64,000 nt of DNA, taken from Verrucomicrobiales bacterium (lineage in GTDB: Bacteria > Verrucomicrobiota > Verrucomicrobiia > Limisphaerales > UBA11320). The stretch is taken from contig JAEUHE010000136.1 of the NCBI GenBank assembly GCA_016793885.1, positions 1 to 64,000 of the forward strand, in the 5' to 3' direction. Below the pieces are notes generated by a model. It was given only the letters and a program-made list of their open reading frames with translations. It made no database searches and was not told where the DNA came from. Below, piece after piece: positions 53,645 through 62,864 of this stretch. A program made the translations under genes and the position numbers. The stretch's first letter is position 1. The number at the start of each line of letters is the position of its first letter.

Positions 53645-56500
53645 CTATTGCACCTTCACGGCGCGATAGTAGCGCTGAGTCTTGCCGGCGGTGGAGGTTG
53701 GATCGGCCACCTGGATACTAGTCCCGTTGAGCGAAGGGATGTCGATCAGGGTAGTCCATGCACCGGCGGCTGCCAGTGTTTCGCGGTACTCCAGCCGGTA
53801 GTGCTGTCCCGAAACACCCTGGGCCAGCAGCACGGTCGGCGAGCCTTGGGTGACGGTGATGGTCAGAACGGGTCCGGTCTGGGTTCCGAGGAAGGCTTGG
53901 GCGTGGCCCAACAAAACCTCGGCGCTCAGGACTTCATCATAAACCGTCACGCGGTGAATCGTGCCGGTCATGGCTTCACTGCCACCGCTGGTTGCCCCTA
54001 GAGCTCCGAGGCCGGCGGGCATCTGGAACTCGGCGCTCACACCGGTCGTGGCGCCCACCAGGGCGCCATTGAGGAAGAGCTGCATGGAGGCGGTGCCAGG
54101 CTGCCACACATAGGCGACATGGGTGGCGGTTCTGGGCGAAGGAACACCCGGCGTGAACTGGTAGTCGGCAACACCGCCTTGGGTGAAGCCCAGCTCTCCG
54201 GTGTTCTCCCAGACTTCATAGCGCAGGCTGCTGACGCTATTGGCGCCGACTCCCAGGAACCCGCTGATGCTGGCGTCGGGATTGCCCTCCACGATGAACT
54301 CGAGGGTGGCATCGTCGGCTGCGGTGCCGAAGTCAAACGGAAATCCGTTGATGCCCTTGAGGACCACGGGTGCCAGCAGACGGGTGACCGGCGGTGTGGC
54401 TGCTTCGGAGATGACGGCGTCGTAGGCGCTGAGCTTCGGGCGGGCCTGAGTCAGGAAGGCGTCGGCGTGGCGTTTGATGGTCTCCGGGCTGGGGGGATCG
54501 TCATACACGGTCACGCGATGGATCGTTCCCACCAAGGCTTCGCTGCCTGCTGGGTTCGCTCCCAGCCATCCCGGGCCGGTGGGCAGTCCGAACTCGGCGC
54601 TGACATTGGCCGCCGTGCTCGCCAGAGTGCCGTTCACATAGACCGACATGGTGAGCCCCACCGAGTCCCACACATAGGTAAGGTGGGTAGGCCAGGCCGA
54701 GGAGGGCACGGGCGGCGTGAAGAGGTAATCGGCGACTCCTAGCAACGTGAAGCCGTTCTGTTTGGTTTCGGCCCATTGTTCGAACCGAAGATTGCTCCGG
54801 ACGTTTTCGCCCACGGCGAGGTAGGAGTTGACGGTGGCATCGGGATCACCTTCGACGATGAACTCAATGGCTGCATCCTCCGAGACCGTCCCGAAATCAA
54901 ACGCCGCGCCACCGAAACCGGTGAGGCTGACTGCCGAGGTGAGTTGAGCTGTGGGTGTGATCCCCGCCGCGGCGTCGGCCGTGATGGCCGCGTCATAGGC
55001 GTCCAGCTGGGGATCAACATACACCGTTACCTTGGACTCGGCGGTGCCCTGATCGTTCACCGCGGTGAGCACGTAGGTGGTGGTCACTTCGGGCGAGACG
55101 TCGATGGTGGTCACGGTGGTGCGGTCAACGCCGTCGATCAGCACTTGCTTGGTGTTGGAGGCGCTCCATTCCAGTTTGGCGGGCTGTCCGGCAGCGATCC
55201 GAGCCGGGGTGGAGGTGAAGGAGGCGATCAGCGGAGGTTGGAGAACATCGGTGAAGCCGCGGGCATGACGGAGGATGGTCGCGTCCTCGAGCAGATCGTC
55301 ATAGACGGTCACGCGGTAAATGATCCCGACCATGCGTTCGCCTCCACTGGTGTTCGCTCCAAGAAAGCCGGGGCCGTGAGGCATGGCGAAGGCCGGATCG
55401 ACACCGGTGGTGGTTCCGGCGAGAGCACCGTTAATGTAGAGCTTCATGGTCTGGCTGGCCGCCACATAGGCATAGGTGACGTGGGTCGGCTGGACCGGCG
55501 AGGGGGTGCCAGGGGTGAACGAATAGTCCGCGACGGCACCGCGGGTGAAGCCGAGTTGGCCCGTATTGTTCCAGAGCTCGTAGCGAAGGCTGTCGCGGGT
55601 GTTTTCCCCAACGGCCAGGAACGCGCTGTTGTTGATGCTGGGGTCGCCCTTGAGAACGAACTCCATGGTGACATCATCCGCACTCGCACCGAAGTCAAAC
55701 GGGGTCTGTCCGCTGGCCGGCAGCACGATGGCCGAGGCTTGTTGGACTAGGGGAGACAGTCCGGTTCCTGCGTCGGCCGCGATGACGGTATCGTAGCCGG
55801 TGAGCGCTGGGAGCACATCGCCACCGAACGCGTCGGAATGGCGGCGGATGGTGGCGGCGTCGAGAATGCTGTCATAGGCCGTGACTCGGTAGATGGTTCC
55901 CAGCAGAGTCTCGGTGCCCGCCCCGTTCGCGCCCAGCCAGCCGGCTCCGGTGGGCAGGCCGAAATTGGCGTCCACTCCGGTAGTGGTGCCCGCCACCTTT
56001 CCGTTCACGTAGACGGTCATCGTGGCTGCCGCTGGGTCCCACACATAGGCGAGGTGCGTGGGCTTCTTGGGTGAAGACACCCCGGGGGTGAATTGGTAGT
56101 CTGCCACACCGCCTTGAGTGAATCCGAGCTCACCGGTGTTATTCCACACTTCATACCGCAGGCTGCTGACGCTGTTGTTTCCCACCGCTAGAAAAGCGCT
56201 GTTATTAAAGGCGGGATCACCCTCGACGATAAATTCGATGGATCCGTCTCCGGAGATGACGCCGAAGTCGAAAGCGGATCCACCCGCACCTGTTAGGGTG
56301 ACGGGGGCTGCGAGTGTCGCGGCTGGGGATAGTCCGGCAGCGTTGTCGTTATTGATCTCCGCATCGTAGTTGTCGAGCGGAACATCCGACCAAGCGGTGC
56401 TGCAGAGCGCGGCGGAGACTGCCAAGGTTCCCAACCAGGTTGGAAAGCGTGGAGGGTTGTAGTACGTGGATCCGAAGAACCGGGGTTTTGTTGGTTTCAT
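53645..56500 (-). CDS. Exported protein with four LamG/ConA-like repeats
   Basis: A 951-residue protein with an N-terminal signal segment (about 20-38, ending AWSDVP). Four copies of a ConA/LamG-like unit of about 170-190 residues follow (about 42-225, 235-420, 505-685 and 695-870). Each has FDFG, SLRYEVWNNTGELGFTQGGVADYQFTP, a TMTVYVNG strand and GTIYRVTVYDD. An Ig-like domain (about 425-500) divides copies two and three. The last 75 residues are the C-terminal module (HYRLEYRETLAAAGAW to QRYYRAVKVQ) shared with the Calx-beta/Ig protein. Carbohydrate binding at the surface is a reasonable guess. A leading terminator-free 389-base region lies upstream. Confidence 0.82.
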   Translation of the reverse strand: MKPTKPRFFGSTYYNPPRFPTWLGTLAVSAALCSTAWSDVPLDNYDAEINNDNAAGLSPAATLAAPVTLTGAGGSAFDFGVISGDGSIEFIVEGDPAFNNSAFLAVGNNSVSSLRYEVWNNTGELGFTQGGVADYQFTPGVSSPKKPTHLAYVWDPAAATMTVYVNGKVAGTTTGVDANFGLPTGAGWLGANGAGTETLLGTIYRVTAYDSILDAATIRRHSDAFGGDVLPALTGYDTVIAADAGTGLSPLVQQASAIVLPASGQTPFDFGASADDVTMEFVLKGDPSINNSAFLAVGENTRDSLRYELWNNTGQLGFTRGAVADYSFTPGTPSPVQPTHVTYAYVAASQTMKLYINGALAGTTTGVDPAFAMPHGPGFLGANTSGGERMVGIIYRVTVYDDLLEDATILRHARGFTDVLQPPLIASFTSTPARIAAGQPAKLEWSASNTKQVLIDGVDRTTVTTIDVSPEVTTTYVLTAVNDQGTAESKVTVYVDPQLDAYDAAITADAAAGITPTAQLTSAVSLTGFGGAAFDFGTVSEDAAIEFIVEGDPDATVNSYLAVGENVRSNLRFEQWAETKQNGFTLLGVADYLFTPPVPSSAWPTHLTYVWDSVGLTMSVYVNGTLASTAANVSAEFGLPTGPGWLGANPAGSEALVGTIHRVTVYDDPPSPETIKRHADAFLTQARPKLSAYDAVISEAATPPVTRLLAPVVLKGINGFPFDFGTAADDATLEFIVEGNPDASISGFLGVGANSVSSLRYEVWENTGELGFTQGGVADYQFTPGVPSPRTATHVAYVWQPGTASMQLFLNGALVGATTGVSAEFQMPAGLGALGATSGGSEAMTGTIHRVTVYDEVLSAEVLLGHAQAFLGTQTGPVLTITVTQGSPTVLLAQGVSGQHYRLEYRETLAAAGAWTTLIDIPSLNGTSIQVADPTSTAGKTQRYYRAVKVQ
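53937..56375 (-). repeat. Four tandem intragenic repeats (LamG units)
   Basis: DNA-level similarity is clear between the units: for example the 75 bases around 54160-54240 and around 56095-56175 are nearly identical in most codons. The period is about 570 bases, with an extra 230 bases (the Ig-like domain) between units two and three. Confidence 0.7.
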
Positions 56501-56889
56501 AATGATTTACTCATGGACAAGGAATGGATAGGACACGGGGTTTCGAGATGGGCAAGTTCAGCCGGAGGGGATTCACAGCCGAGGTCGAACCAAACAGGAA
56601 ACGGTTAACACGGAGGCCAAACTTTAGATCGCACCTTTGAAAAGTCCAGAGTCATCTGCCCGCGATGGCGAACTCACCTGATCTTGCGGGCCGGACAACA
56701 AGTCTGATCTCAAATGGTCAGTTTGCACAAAACGCACCACTTCCTCGCCGAGGAAATGTGGTCGGGTCCAATCGCTCTTTCCTCAAACAAGGTTTTAGCT
56801 GATGGCCGAGATGTTGTGGTGGAAGTCTTTGAGTCGGCCCGTGGCCAGAAAGAGCGCGGGATCCTTAAGGTCGGCAAACTTACTGCTCT
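56501..56889. other. Divergent intergenic region before the histidine kinase
   Basis: No supported gene in these 389 bases; short frames on both strands show no recognisable features. A perfect palindrome, TTCCTCG-C-CGAGGAA, lies at 56741-56755 and could be an operator. Confidence 0.4.
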
Positions 56890-59430
56890 ATGTCTCAGGC
56901 TTTGCGCCAAACCGCCACCAGCTCTGGCTCGCGTCTACACCCGGTTCGGGTGGGTGCCGCCTTGGCTTTGGGCGTGTTGCTTTCCCTGGCTTTGTTCTTC
57001 GCGTATCGCGCTCGCGAAGCGCGGGAAGAGGAGATGGCGACCACCGAGGTGGTGCATCGACATCTGGAGCAACTGCAGGTGAGCATTCTCAGGTCGATGG
57101 AGGTGCTGTATTCCTTGGCCGCCCTGCATCGGGTTCATGGCGGAATGAAGCCACCCGAGTTTGCGCTGTTTGTGCAGCAGGCCCTGGCCCGACAGCCTGA
57201 GCTGCAGGCTTTGTCGTGGAATCCCTATCTCGCAGACGCGGAGCGGGACGGCTTCGAGCGGCAGGCGGAGCTCGAGGGAGCCGAGGGATTTGTGATCCAG
57301 GAAGAGGTGTCGAGAGGCGTCCTTCGGAGGGCGGCGCGAAGATCCGACTACGTGCCCGTCTATCTCATTGAGCCCTTGAGTCGAAACCTCAAGGCGTTGG
57401 GTTACGATCTGAACTCGGATCCCGTGCGGCGGCGGAGCATCGAACAGGCGTGCGTCACCGGGAAGGCAGCGGCGACCGCGCCCATCCATCTGGCGCAAGA
57501 GTCAGGGGAGGCTCCAGGGGTGCTCGTTCTTCTGCCGGTGTATGAGCACTTGCGGGCGGAGGCAGAGACAGCATCCGGGCGGCGTCCGGCGGGATTCGTT
57601 GTCGCAGTTTTTCGCGTTGGAGATTTGGTCGGCACGGTTTTCCGTCAGCTGGGGGAGGCGGGAATCACCGCCGATCTCTTCGATCTTTCCACGCAGGGAT
57701 CCCGGTTGCACTCGAATGCCTCGAACCTCGGATGGGCCGACCCGGCATCCTCGACCAAGATCGCCAGGCTGGAGGTGGCGGGCCGTCCCTGGGTGGTCGT
57801 TCATTCCGCCACCGGACAATGGAAACGCGGGCGTGAAGGATCCTGGTGGGTGCTGTGCGGCGGAATGGCGTTCACCTTGCTGACGAGCGCTTATTTGTAC
57901 AGCGGTGCGCGCCGCGCCCAGGAGGTCGCGCTCGTGAACGCGGCGCTGCAGCAGGAGGTGGTGGTGCGGCAGGGTGCGGAGGCGGCCGCGGCTGAAGCCA
58001 ACCGCTCCAAATCCGAGTTTCTGGCGAGCATGAGCCATGAGATCCGGACTCCACTGAACGCGGTTCTTGGCTACGCCCAGCTGCTGCAACGGGATCCTGA
58101 GCTGAGCGCGGAGCAGCAGGACGGGGTGCGTGGCATCACGACCAGCGGTCAACATCTGCTGGGACTCATCAACGAGATTCTGGACCTTTCAAAGATCGAG
58201 GCGGGCCGCATGGAGCTGAACCCGGTGGCCTTTGATCTGGAGGCGCTCGGGCGAAGCCTGGGAGCGACTTTTGTCCCACTGTGCGCCCAGAAGAGGATCG
58301 GGTTTCGGCTGGCGCTGGCCTTGGGTCCGCTGAAGGTGGTTCGGGGCGACGAGGGCAAGCTCCGCCAAGTGCTCATCAATCTGCTGGGCAACGCCGTCAA
58401 GTTCACGCAATCCGGCGAGGTCTGCCTCACGGTTGAACCAGCGGATGGCGGCGGCGACCGCTGGCATTTCGTGGTAACCGACACCGGGTTGGGAATTCCG
58501 GAGTCCGAGCAGGAGGACATCTTCAAGCCCTTTCACCAGGGAAGTGGGGCGGGGCATCAGGGCGGGACAGGCCTGGGGCTGGCGATCGCTCAGCGGCAGG
58601 TCGAGCTGCTGGGCGGGCGGCTGACCCTGCAATCGGATCGCGGGGCGGGTTCTCGGTTTGAGTTTAGCGTGCCACTGCCGGTCGCGGAGACCCCGGGGCC
58701 CTTGCGACCCGCGCGAATTCGTCGGCTGCTTCCCGGCCAGCGAGTGAGGGCTTTGGTGGTCGATGATCGGCAGGAGAACTGTGCGGTTTTAGGCGGGATG
58801 CTCGGACTGATTGGCTGCGAGGTGGCTGTCTCGGCCACGGTTGAGGACATGCTGCTGAAGCTGCAAACCTCCGAGTTCGACATCCTGTTTTTGGACTTTT
58901 TTCTACCAGGGGCTGACCCTGGAGAAACGGTCAGACAGGCTTTGGCCGGCTCTCGTCACGCGGATCTTAAAGTGGTCATGCACACGGCTTCGCCGCTGAC
59001 CCGCCACCGGGAGCAGTCCTTGGCGGCTGGCTGCGTGGATTTTCTGGCCAAGCCGCTGCAGGAAGCTCAGGTCTTTGATTGTCTCCATCGTCATCTGGGA
59101 GTGCTGTTTGAGCAGGAGCCAGCGGTTCCGGAGCCAGAGACCGCCGTGGCTTCCGGTCCCATTCGAGTGGTGTTGCCGGAGGACTTGTGCGCCCGCCTCA
59201 TGGTGGCCGCCGAGCTTCACAGCACGACTGCGATGAAATCCGCGCTGGCCGAGCTGCGCGGGTATGGGGTCGAGGCGGTTCAGCTCGCTGACCGAATTCG
59301 GCTGCTGATGCGCAGCTACGACATGGATGGCATCCAGCGGATGCTGTCGGCCTCGGTGGTGGCAGAGGGTCCCGCCTCGCGGGCCCTGCCCGCAGCCGGC
59401 GATTCGGACGGAGGACGCGATGGTTCCTGA
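56890..59430 (+). CDS. CHASE-domain hybrid sensor histidine kinase
   Basis: An 846-residue kinase. Two membrane segments (about 20-41 and 318-338) enclose a periplasmic CHASE domain (about 75-270), which binds small ligands in other kinases. Then follow HisKA with phospho-acceptor His383 (SMSHEIRTPLNA), the HATPase domain (NLLGNAVKFT, DTGLGIPE, GTGLGLAI), a receiver domain (about 620-740; VVDD, Asp669 in FLDFFLPG, and the Lys in LAKPLQ) and a 100-residue C-terminal tail that may be a degenerate Hpt-like or output region. The end overlaps the next gene, a sigma-54 response regulator, by 11 bases, so the two form a two-component system. Confidence 0.9.
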   Translation: MSQALRQTATSSGSRLHPVRVGAALALGVLLSLALFFAYRAREAREEEMATTEVVHRHLEQLQVSILRSMEVLYSLAALHRVHGGMKPPEFALFVQQALARQPELQALSWNPYLADAERDGFERQAELEGAEGFVIQEEVSRGVLRRAARRSDYVPVYLIEPLSRNLKALGYDLNSDPVRRRSIEQACVTGKAAATAPIHLAQESGEAPGVLVLLPVYEHLRAEAETASGRRPAGFVVAVFRVGDLVGTVFRQLGEAGITADLFDLSTQGSRLHSNASNLGWADPASSTKIARLEVAGRPWVVVHSATGQWKRGREGSWWVLCGGMAFTLLTSAYLYSGARRAQEVALVNAALQQEVVVRQGAEAAAAEANRSKSEFLASMSHEIRTPLNAVLGYAQLLQRDPELSAEQQDGVRGITTSGQHLLGLINEILDLSKIEAGRMELNPVAFDLEALGRSLGATFVPLCAQKRIGFRLALALGPLKVVRGDEGKLRQVLINLLGNAVKFTQSGEVCLTVEPADGGGDRWHFVVTDTGLGIPESEQEDIFKPFHQGSGAGHQGGTGLGLAIAQRQVELLGGRLTLQSDRGAGSRFEFSVPLPVAETPGPLRPARIRRLLPGQRVRALVVDDRQENCAVLGGMLGLIGCEVAVSATVEDMLLKLQTSEFDILFLDFFLPGADPGETVRQALAGSRHADLKVVMHTASPLTRHREQSLAAGCVDFLAKPLQEAQVFDCLHRHLGVLFEQEPAVPEPETAVASGPIRVVLPEDLCARLMVAAELHSTTAMKSALAELRGYGVEAVQLADRIRLLMRSYDMDGIQRMLSASVVAEGPASRALPAAGDSDGGRDGS

Positions 59431-60946
59431 GCGCATCCTCTTAGTGGACGATGTCGCGGCGAATCTGGCGGTGCTTACGGGAGTCTTGGAGCCCGCCGGC
59501 TATGAGGTCTTGGTGGCGCCGAGCGGGGCGACCGGGCTCAGGCTTGCCGTCAAGGCGCAGCCGGATTTGATCCTGCTTGATGTGATGATGCCTGAGCTGG
59601 GAGGGATCGAGACCTGCCGGCAGCTCAAGCAAAACGAGGTTACGCGCGATATTCCGGTCCTGTTCATCACGGCGCGCAGCGAAACGGCCAGCATGGTTGA
59701 GGGATTTGGCGCCGGCGGCGTTGATTACATCGTGAAGCCTTTCCAGGCCGAGGAAGTGCTGAGTCGGGTGGCGACCCATCTTCGGCTTTCACGACTGAAC
59801 CGGGAGCTGGCGGAGAAGAACCGTTCGTTGGAACTCCGCACGGCCGAGCTGAGCGCGGAGATGACGCGCCGTCGGGGCGCGGAGCACGCTCTGCATGACG
59901 CCGGAGCGCAGCTGGACGTGCTGGCTGAGCTGGAGGCCAGCCGCGGCAGCCTCGATGGATTGATTGGGATCAGCGAGCCGCTCCGCCGGATGGTGGACGA
60001 TATTCGCCGGGTCAGCGCTTTCGCGTCCACCAGCGTGCTGATCACCGGCGAGAGCGGGACCGGCAAGGAGCTGATTGCTCGGGCGGTGCACTTTGGCAGT
60101 TCCCGGGCCAGGGCGCCTTTTGTTCCACTCAACTGCGTGGCGATCCCCGCCGAGCTGGCGGAGTCGATGCTTTTCGGGCACGTGAAAGGCGCTTTCACAG
60201 GCGCGGCGGCCGATCGCAAAGGCCTCTTTGAGATGGCTCATGGCGGAACCCTGTTTCTGGACGAGATCGGGGATATGCCCTTGTTTTTGCAGGCGAAGCT
60301 GCTGCGGGTTTTGGAGGACGGCCGGCTCACCCCCGTGGGGGCATCGGAACCGCGCGCGGTGAATGTGCGCATTATTGCAGCCACCAATGCGGAGTTGGAG
60401 CACAGGATTCGGGAGGGGACCTTTCGTCAGGATCTCTATTTCCGCCTGGCCCACTACGTCATCGCCAGCTCCCCGCTTCGGGAGCGGCCTGAGGATGTTC
60501 CCATTCTCGCGCAGCATTTCCTCAAAACCTTGGCTCCGGAGCTGGGGATCCGCGCTCCACGGCTTAGCGATTCAGCATTGGCGATGCTGCAGTCGTATCC
60601 GTTCCCTGGCAATGTTCGGGAGCTAAAGAATATCATCGAGCGAGCGCTGATTCAGAGCGGTGGGGAGTCGATCCAGCCCGAGCATCTCCGTTTGCCGCAG
60701 CGAAGCCCGGGCGAGAGAGTTCGGCCCCCGAGTCTGGAGGCGACGGCGACGGCGACGGCACCCGCCACGTCTGCCGTCGCCGGTTTGCCTCTGAACTTGG
60801 CCGAGGCGGAGGATCTCCTTATCGCGCGCGCGCTGCAGCAGACTCAGGGAAATATCGCCGATGCCGCCCGCTTATTAGGCGTTCACCGAACCCGCATCTA
60901 CCGCAAGTTAGCGAAGGACGGCGGCGTCATTCCGGACGAGGCTTGA
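59420..60946 (+). CDS. Sigma-54-dependent response regulator (NtrC family)
   Basis: A 508-residue regulator. The ATG at 59420 has a strong GGAGG at 59410-59414. Domains: receiver (1-120; LLVDDVAAN, Asp54 in LLDVMMPE, VKPF), a coiled-coil linker (about 125-180), the AAA+ domain (about 185-415; Walker A GESGTGKE 210-217, GAFTGA 257-262 which contacts sigma-54, Walker B LFLDEIGDM), and a Fis-type helix-turn-helix at the end (NIADAARLLGVHRTRIYRKL). It activates sigma-54 promoters when phosphorylated, presumably by the kinase just upstream. An inverted repeat and a candidate sigma-54 promoter follow immediately. Confidence 0.95.
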   Translation: MVPERILLVDDVAANLAVLTGVLEPAGYEVLVAPSGATGLRLAVKAQPDLILLDVMMPELGGIETCRQLKQNEVTRDIPVLFITARSETASMVEGFGAGGVDYIVKPFQAEEVLSRVATHLRLSRLNRELAEKNRSLELRTAELSAEMTRRRGAEHALHDAGAQLDVLAELEASRGSLDGLIGISEPLRRMVDDIRRVSAFASTSVLITGESGTGKELIARAVHFGSSRARAPFVPLNCVAIPAELAESMLFGHVKGAFTGAAADRKGLFEMAHGGTLFLDEIGDMPLFLQAKLLRVLEDGRLTPVGASEPRAVNVRIIAATNAELEHRIREGTFRQDLYFRLAHYVIASSPLRERPEDVPILAQHFLKTLAPELGIRAPRLSDSALAMLQSYPFPGNVRELKNIIERALIQSGGESIQPEHLRLPQRSPGERVRPPSLEATATATAPATSAVAGLPLNLAEAEDLLIARALQQTQGNIADAARLLGVHRTRIYRKLAKDGGVIPDEA

Positions 60947-60947
60947 G

Positions 60948-60981
60948 TGTTTCAACTGTTTCACTGGCGACACTTGAAACA
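60948..60981. promoter_or_regulatory. Inverted-repeat candidate enhancer site (TGTTTCA/TGAAACA)
   Basis: TGTTTCAA (60948-60955) and TTGAAACA (60974-60981) are perfect complements; a second TGTTTCA (60957-60963) pairs equally well with the right arm. This lies directly after the response-regulator gene and about 77-110 bases before the -24/-12-like site, a usual distance for an enhancer-binding protein. Confidence 0.5.
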
Positions 60982-61057
60982 GGACGGCCGGAGGGCGACG
61001 GGCTCTCGGAGCGACTGGAGGGCCTGAAAATGGGGGAATACCGCCATGTTTCCTGGT

Positions 61058-61072
61058 TGGCATGCCAGTCGC
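61058..61072 (+). promoter_or_regulatory. Candidate sigma-54 (-24/-12) promoter
   Basis: TGGCATG-CCAG-TCGC has correct GG-N10-GC spacing and a good -24 half. The predicted start (about 61084) would fall at the start codon of the next gene, downstream of its good AGGAGAG ribosome site, which speaks against it unless translation is leaderless or starts later (GTG at 61124). Confidence 0.3.
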
Positions 61073-61084
61073 TAGGAGAGCGGT

Positions 61085-62131
61085 ATGAGCAACCGACAAT
61101 CCTCGACTCTCCATCTTCGATCTGTGAAACAGCCTATTGAACCTTCATCCGCGCTTGCGCCCAGGATCCTGGACGCCCCGTGGGCTGCAACGCGCCTGGC
61201 TCTGCTTACCTCTGCGGCCTTGAGTGCGGCCGCCCTGAGTTCGGCTCGAGCTGAGGAGCCCGCCGTAGCTCCGCCGCCATCCCGGTTTCATGCCCTGTCC
61301 AATTTTGAGTTTTCCGACAAGTACCTGACCCCTCGGGGAATGATCGTTCACAACGACGGGCTCACCTTCCAGTGGCTCATGCTGGGGTTGATGAACGTAT
61401 ATCAGGGCGACACCTTTGTTAAAGATGTGACCTTGGTGGGCGGGGTGTGGAATGACTTCGCGAGCGATCCCGTATCGATTCACGCTCCCTTTGGCAGCAA
61501 GCCCAAGACGAGCTGGGTGGAGATCGATCCGATCGCCGGAATCTCCACGGCCTTTGGCAAGGGATTCAAGTTGGATGTGACCTACACGGCGTTCAACATG
61601 CAGATCCTCGACATCGGCACATCTCATCACCTGGAGACCAAGTTGAGTTATGACGACACCCCTTATCTCCACGCCTTTGCGCTGCATCCTTATTTTCTCT
61701 ACTGGCAGGAGCTCAACGGCAAGGCCACTGCGGCCCAGGTTCCGTACGTGGTGGATCCGCTAGGAAAGAATCCGGGCCCGGCGCCGGATTCCAGCCACTA
61801 TTTTGAAGTGGGGATCACTCCCGGCTACACCTTCAAAAGCCTGGGCGGCCTCAAACTCGAGCTTCCCTGCCGAGTGTTGCTCCCGAGCGGCGACTTCTAC
61901 GGCGAGTATTATGATGACAGCTCCTTGGTGGGCCTCTTCGAGACGGGGGTGAAAGGGACCATACCTCTGAATTTCGTCAAGCCTGGCTTCGGAAACTGGA
62001 GTTTCCACGCTGGGTTTCGTTACATGAACCTGGTGGATGACAACCTGAGCGGCATGCAGCAGTTCAACGCGCCGGGCCAGGAAGTGAAGGAAACCGTGCA
62101 GTTCTACGCCGGACTCACCGCGTTCTTTTGA
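61085..62131 (+). CDS. Predicted outer-membrane beta-barrel protein
   Basis: A 348-residue protein. AGGAGAG at 61074-61080 supports the ATG. The first 35 residues are unusual for a signal peptide; the hydrophobic core is at about 36-52 ([22 protein letters not shown]). The rest is beta-strand rich with aromatic girdles ([29 protein letters not shown]) and ends AGLTAFF, an outer-membrane insertion signal. No precise family was recognised. Its location between a sigma-54 two-component system and two amidohydrolases suggests a channel for their substrate, but this is inference. Confidence 0.72.
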   Translation: MSNRQSSTLHLRSVKQPIEPSSALAPRILDAPWAATRLALLTSAALSAAALSSARAEEPAVAPPPSRFHALSNFEFSDKYLTPRGMIVHNDGLTFQWLMLGLMNVYQGDTFVKDVTLVGGVWNDFASDPVSIHAPFGSKPKTSWVEIDPIAGISTAFGKGFKLDVTYTAFNMQILDIGTSHHLETKLSYDDTPYLHAFALHPYFLYWQELNGKATAAQVPYVVDPLGKNPGPAPDSSHYFEVGITPGYTFKSLGGLKLELPCRVLLPSGDFYGEYYDDSSLVGLFETGVKGTIPLNFVKPGFGNWSFHAGFRYMNLVDDNLSGMQQFNAPGQEVKETVQFYAGLTAFF

Positions 62132-62148
62132 ACTCAAGACTGGATGGT

Positions 62149-62859
62149 ATGAACCAGCGTTTCGTTGAGTCGGATCCTTACCCTTGGCCGTACGATGGCG
62201 ATCTTCGGCCGGAGAATACCGCGATCATTGTGATCGATATGCAGACGGACTTCTGCGGCTCGGGAGGATATGTCGACCGTATGGGTTATGATCTCTCCCT
62301 AACCCGCGCACCCATCGAGCCAATCCGAAGAGTTCTGGCCGCGGTCCGGCCTCTGGGGTACCAGGTGATCCATACCCGCGAAGGGCATCGGCCCGACCTC
62401 TCCGACCTCCCGGAGAACAAGCGGTGGCGGAGCCGACGCATCGGCGCCGGAATCGGTGATGCGGGTCCGTGCGGGAAGATTCTGGTGCGAGGCGAGCCCG
62501 GGTGGGAGCTGATACCTGAGCTGGCCCCGCTGCCTGGGGAGCCGATCATCGACAAACCGGGCAAGGGATCTTTCTATGCCACGGACCTTGACCTGCTGTT
62601 GACGCGCAATCGGATTCGAAATCTCGTGCTGGCTGGAATCACCACTGACGTCTGTGTGCATACCACCATGCGCGAGGCGAACGATCGCGGCTACGAGTGC
62701 CTGATTCTCTCTGACGGGACGGGCGCCACGGATCGCGGAAATCATTTGGCGGCATTGCATATGGTGAAGATGCAGGGGGGGGTATTTGGCGCGGTGGCGG
62801 ATTCATCCGCCTTGATCCGTGCCATCGGCTGCCCGTCCGAGGTCGCTTCCCGTTCTTAA
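62149..62859 (+). CDS. Isochorismatase-type cysteine amidohydrolase, biuret hydrolase-like (copy 1)
   Basis: A 236-residue member of the isochorismatase-like hydrolases (MNQRF start; a TTG at 62128 would add seven residues). The catalytic triad is visible: Asp30 in VIDMQTDF, Lys in IDKPGKGSF and Cys169 in [24 protein letters not shown] and KILVRGEPG are typical of biuret amidohydrolases and close relatives. Compared with the next gene it lacks the SYFPEF stretch (here GATDRGNHL), so substrate choice may have changed. It may hydrolyse a ureide or carbamoyl amide. Confidence 0.85.
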   Translation: MNQRFVESDPYPWPYDGDLRPENTAIIVIDMQTDFCGSGGYVDRMGYDLSLTRAPIEPIRRVLAAVRPLGYQVIHTREGHRPDLSDLPENKRWRSRRIGAGIGDAGPCGKILVRGEPGWELIPELAPLPGEPIIDKPGKGSFYATDLDLLLTRNRIRNLVLAGITTDVCVHTTMREANDRGYECLILSDGTGATDRGNHLAALHMVKMQGGVFGAVADSSALIRAIGCPSEVASRS

Positions 62860-62864
62860 GAGTA

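Noticed and set aside
53333-54001. A 222-codon plus-strand frame
   Set aside because: It runs through the inverted-repeat element, the terminator and the antisense of the LamG gene end; no coding features.
54776-55750. A 324-codon plus-strand frame rich in Gly and charged residues
   Set aside because: It is the antisense image of the LamG repeats and repeats with the same period.
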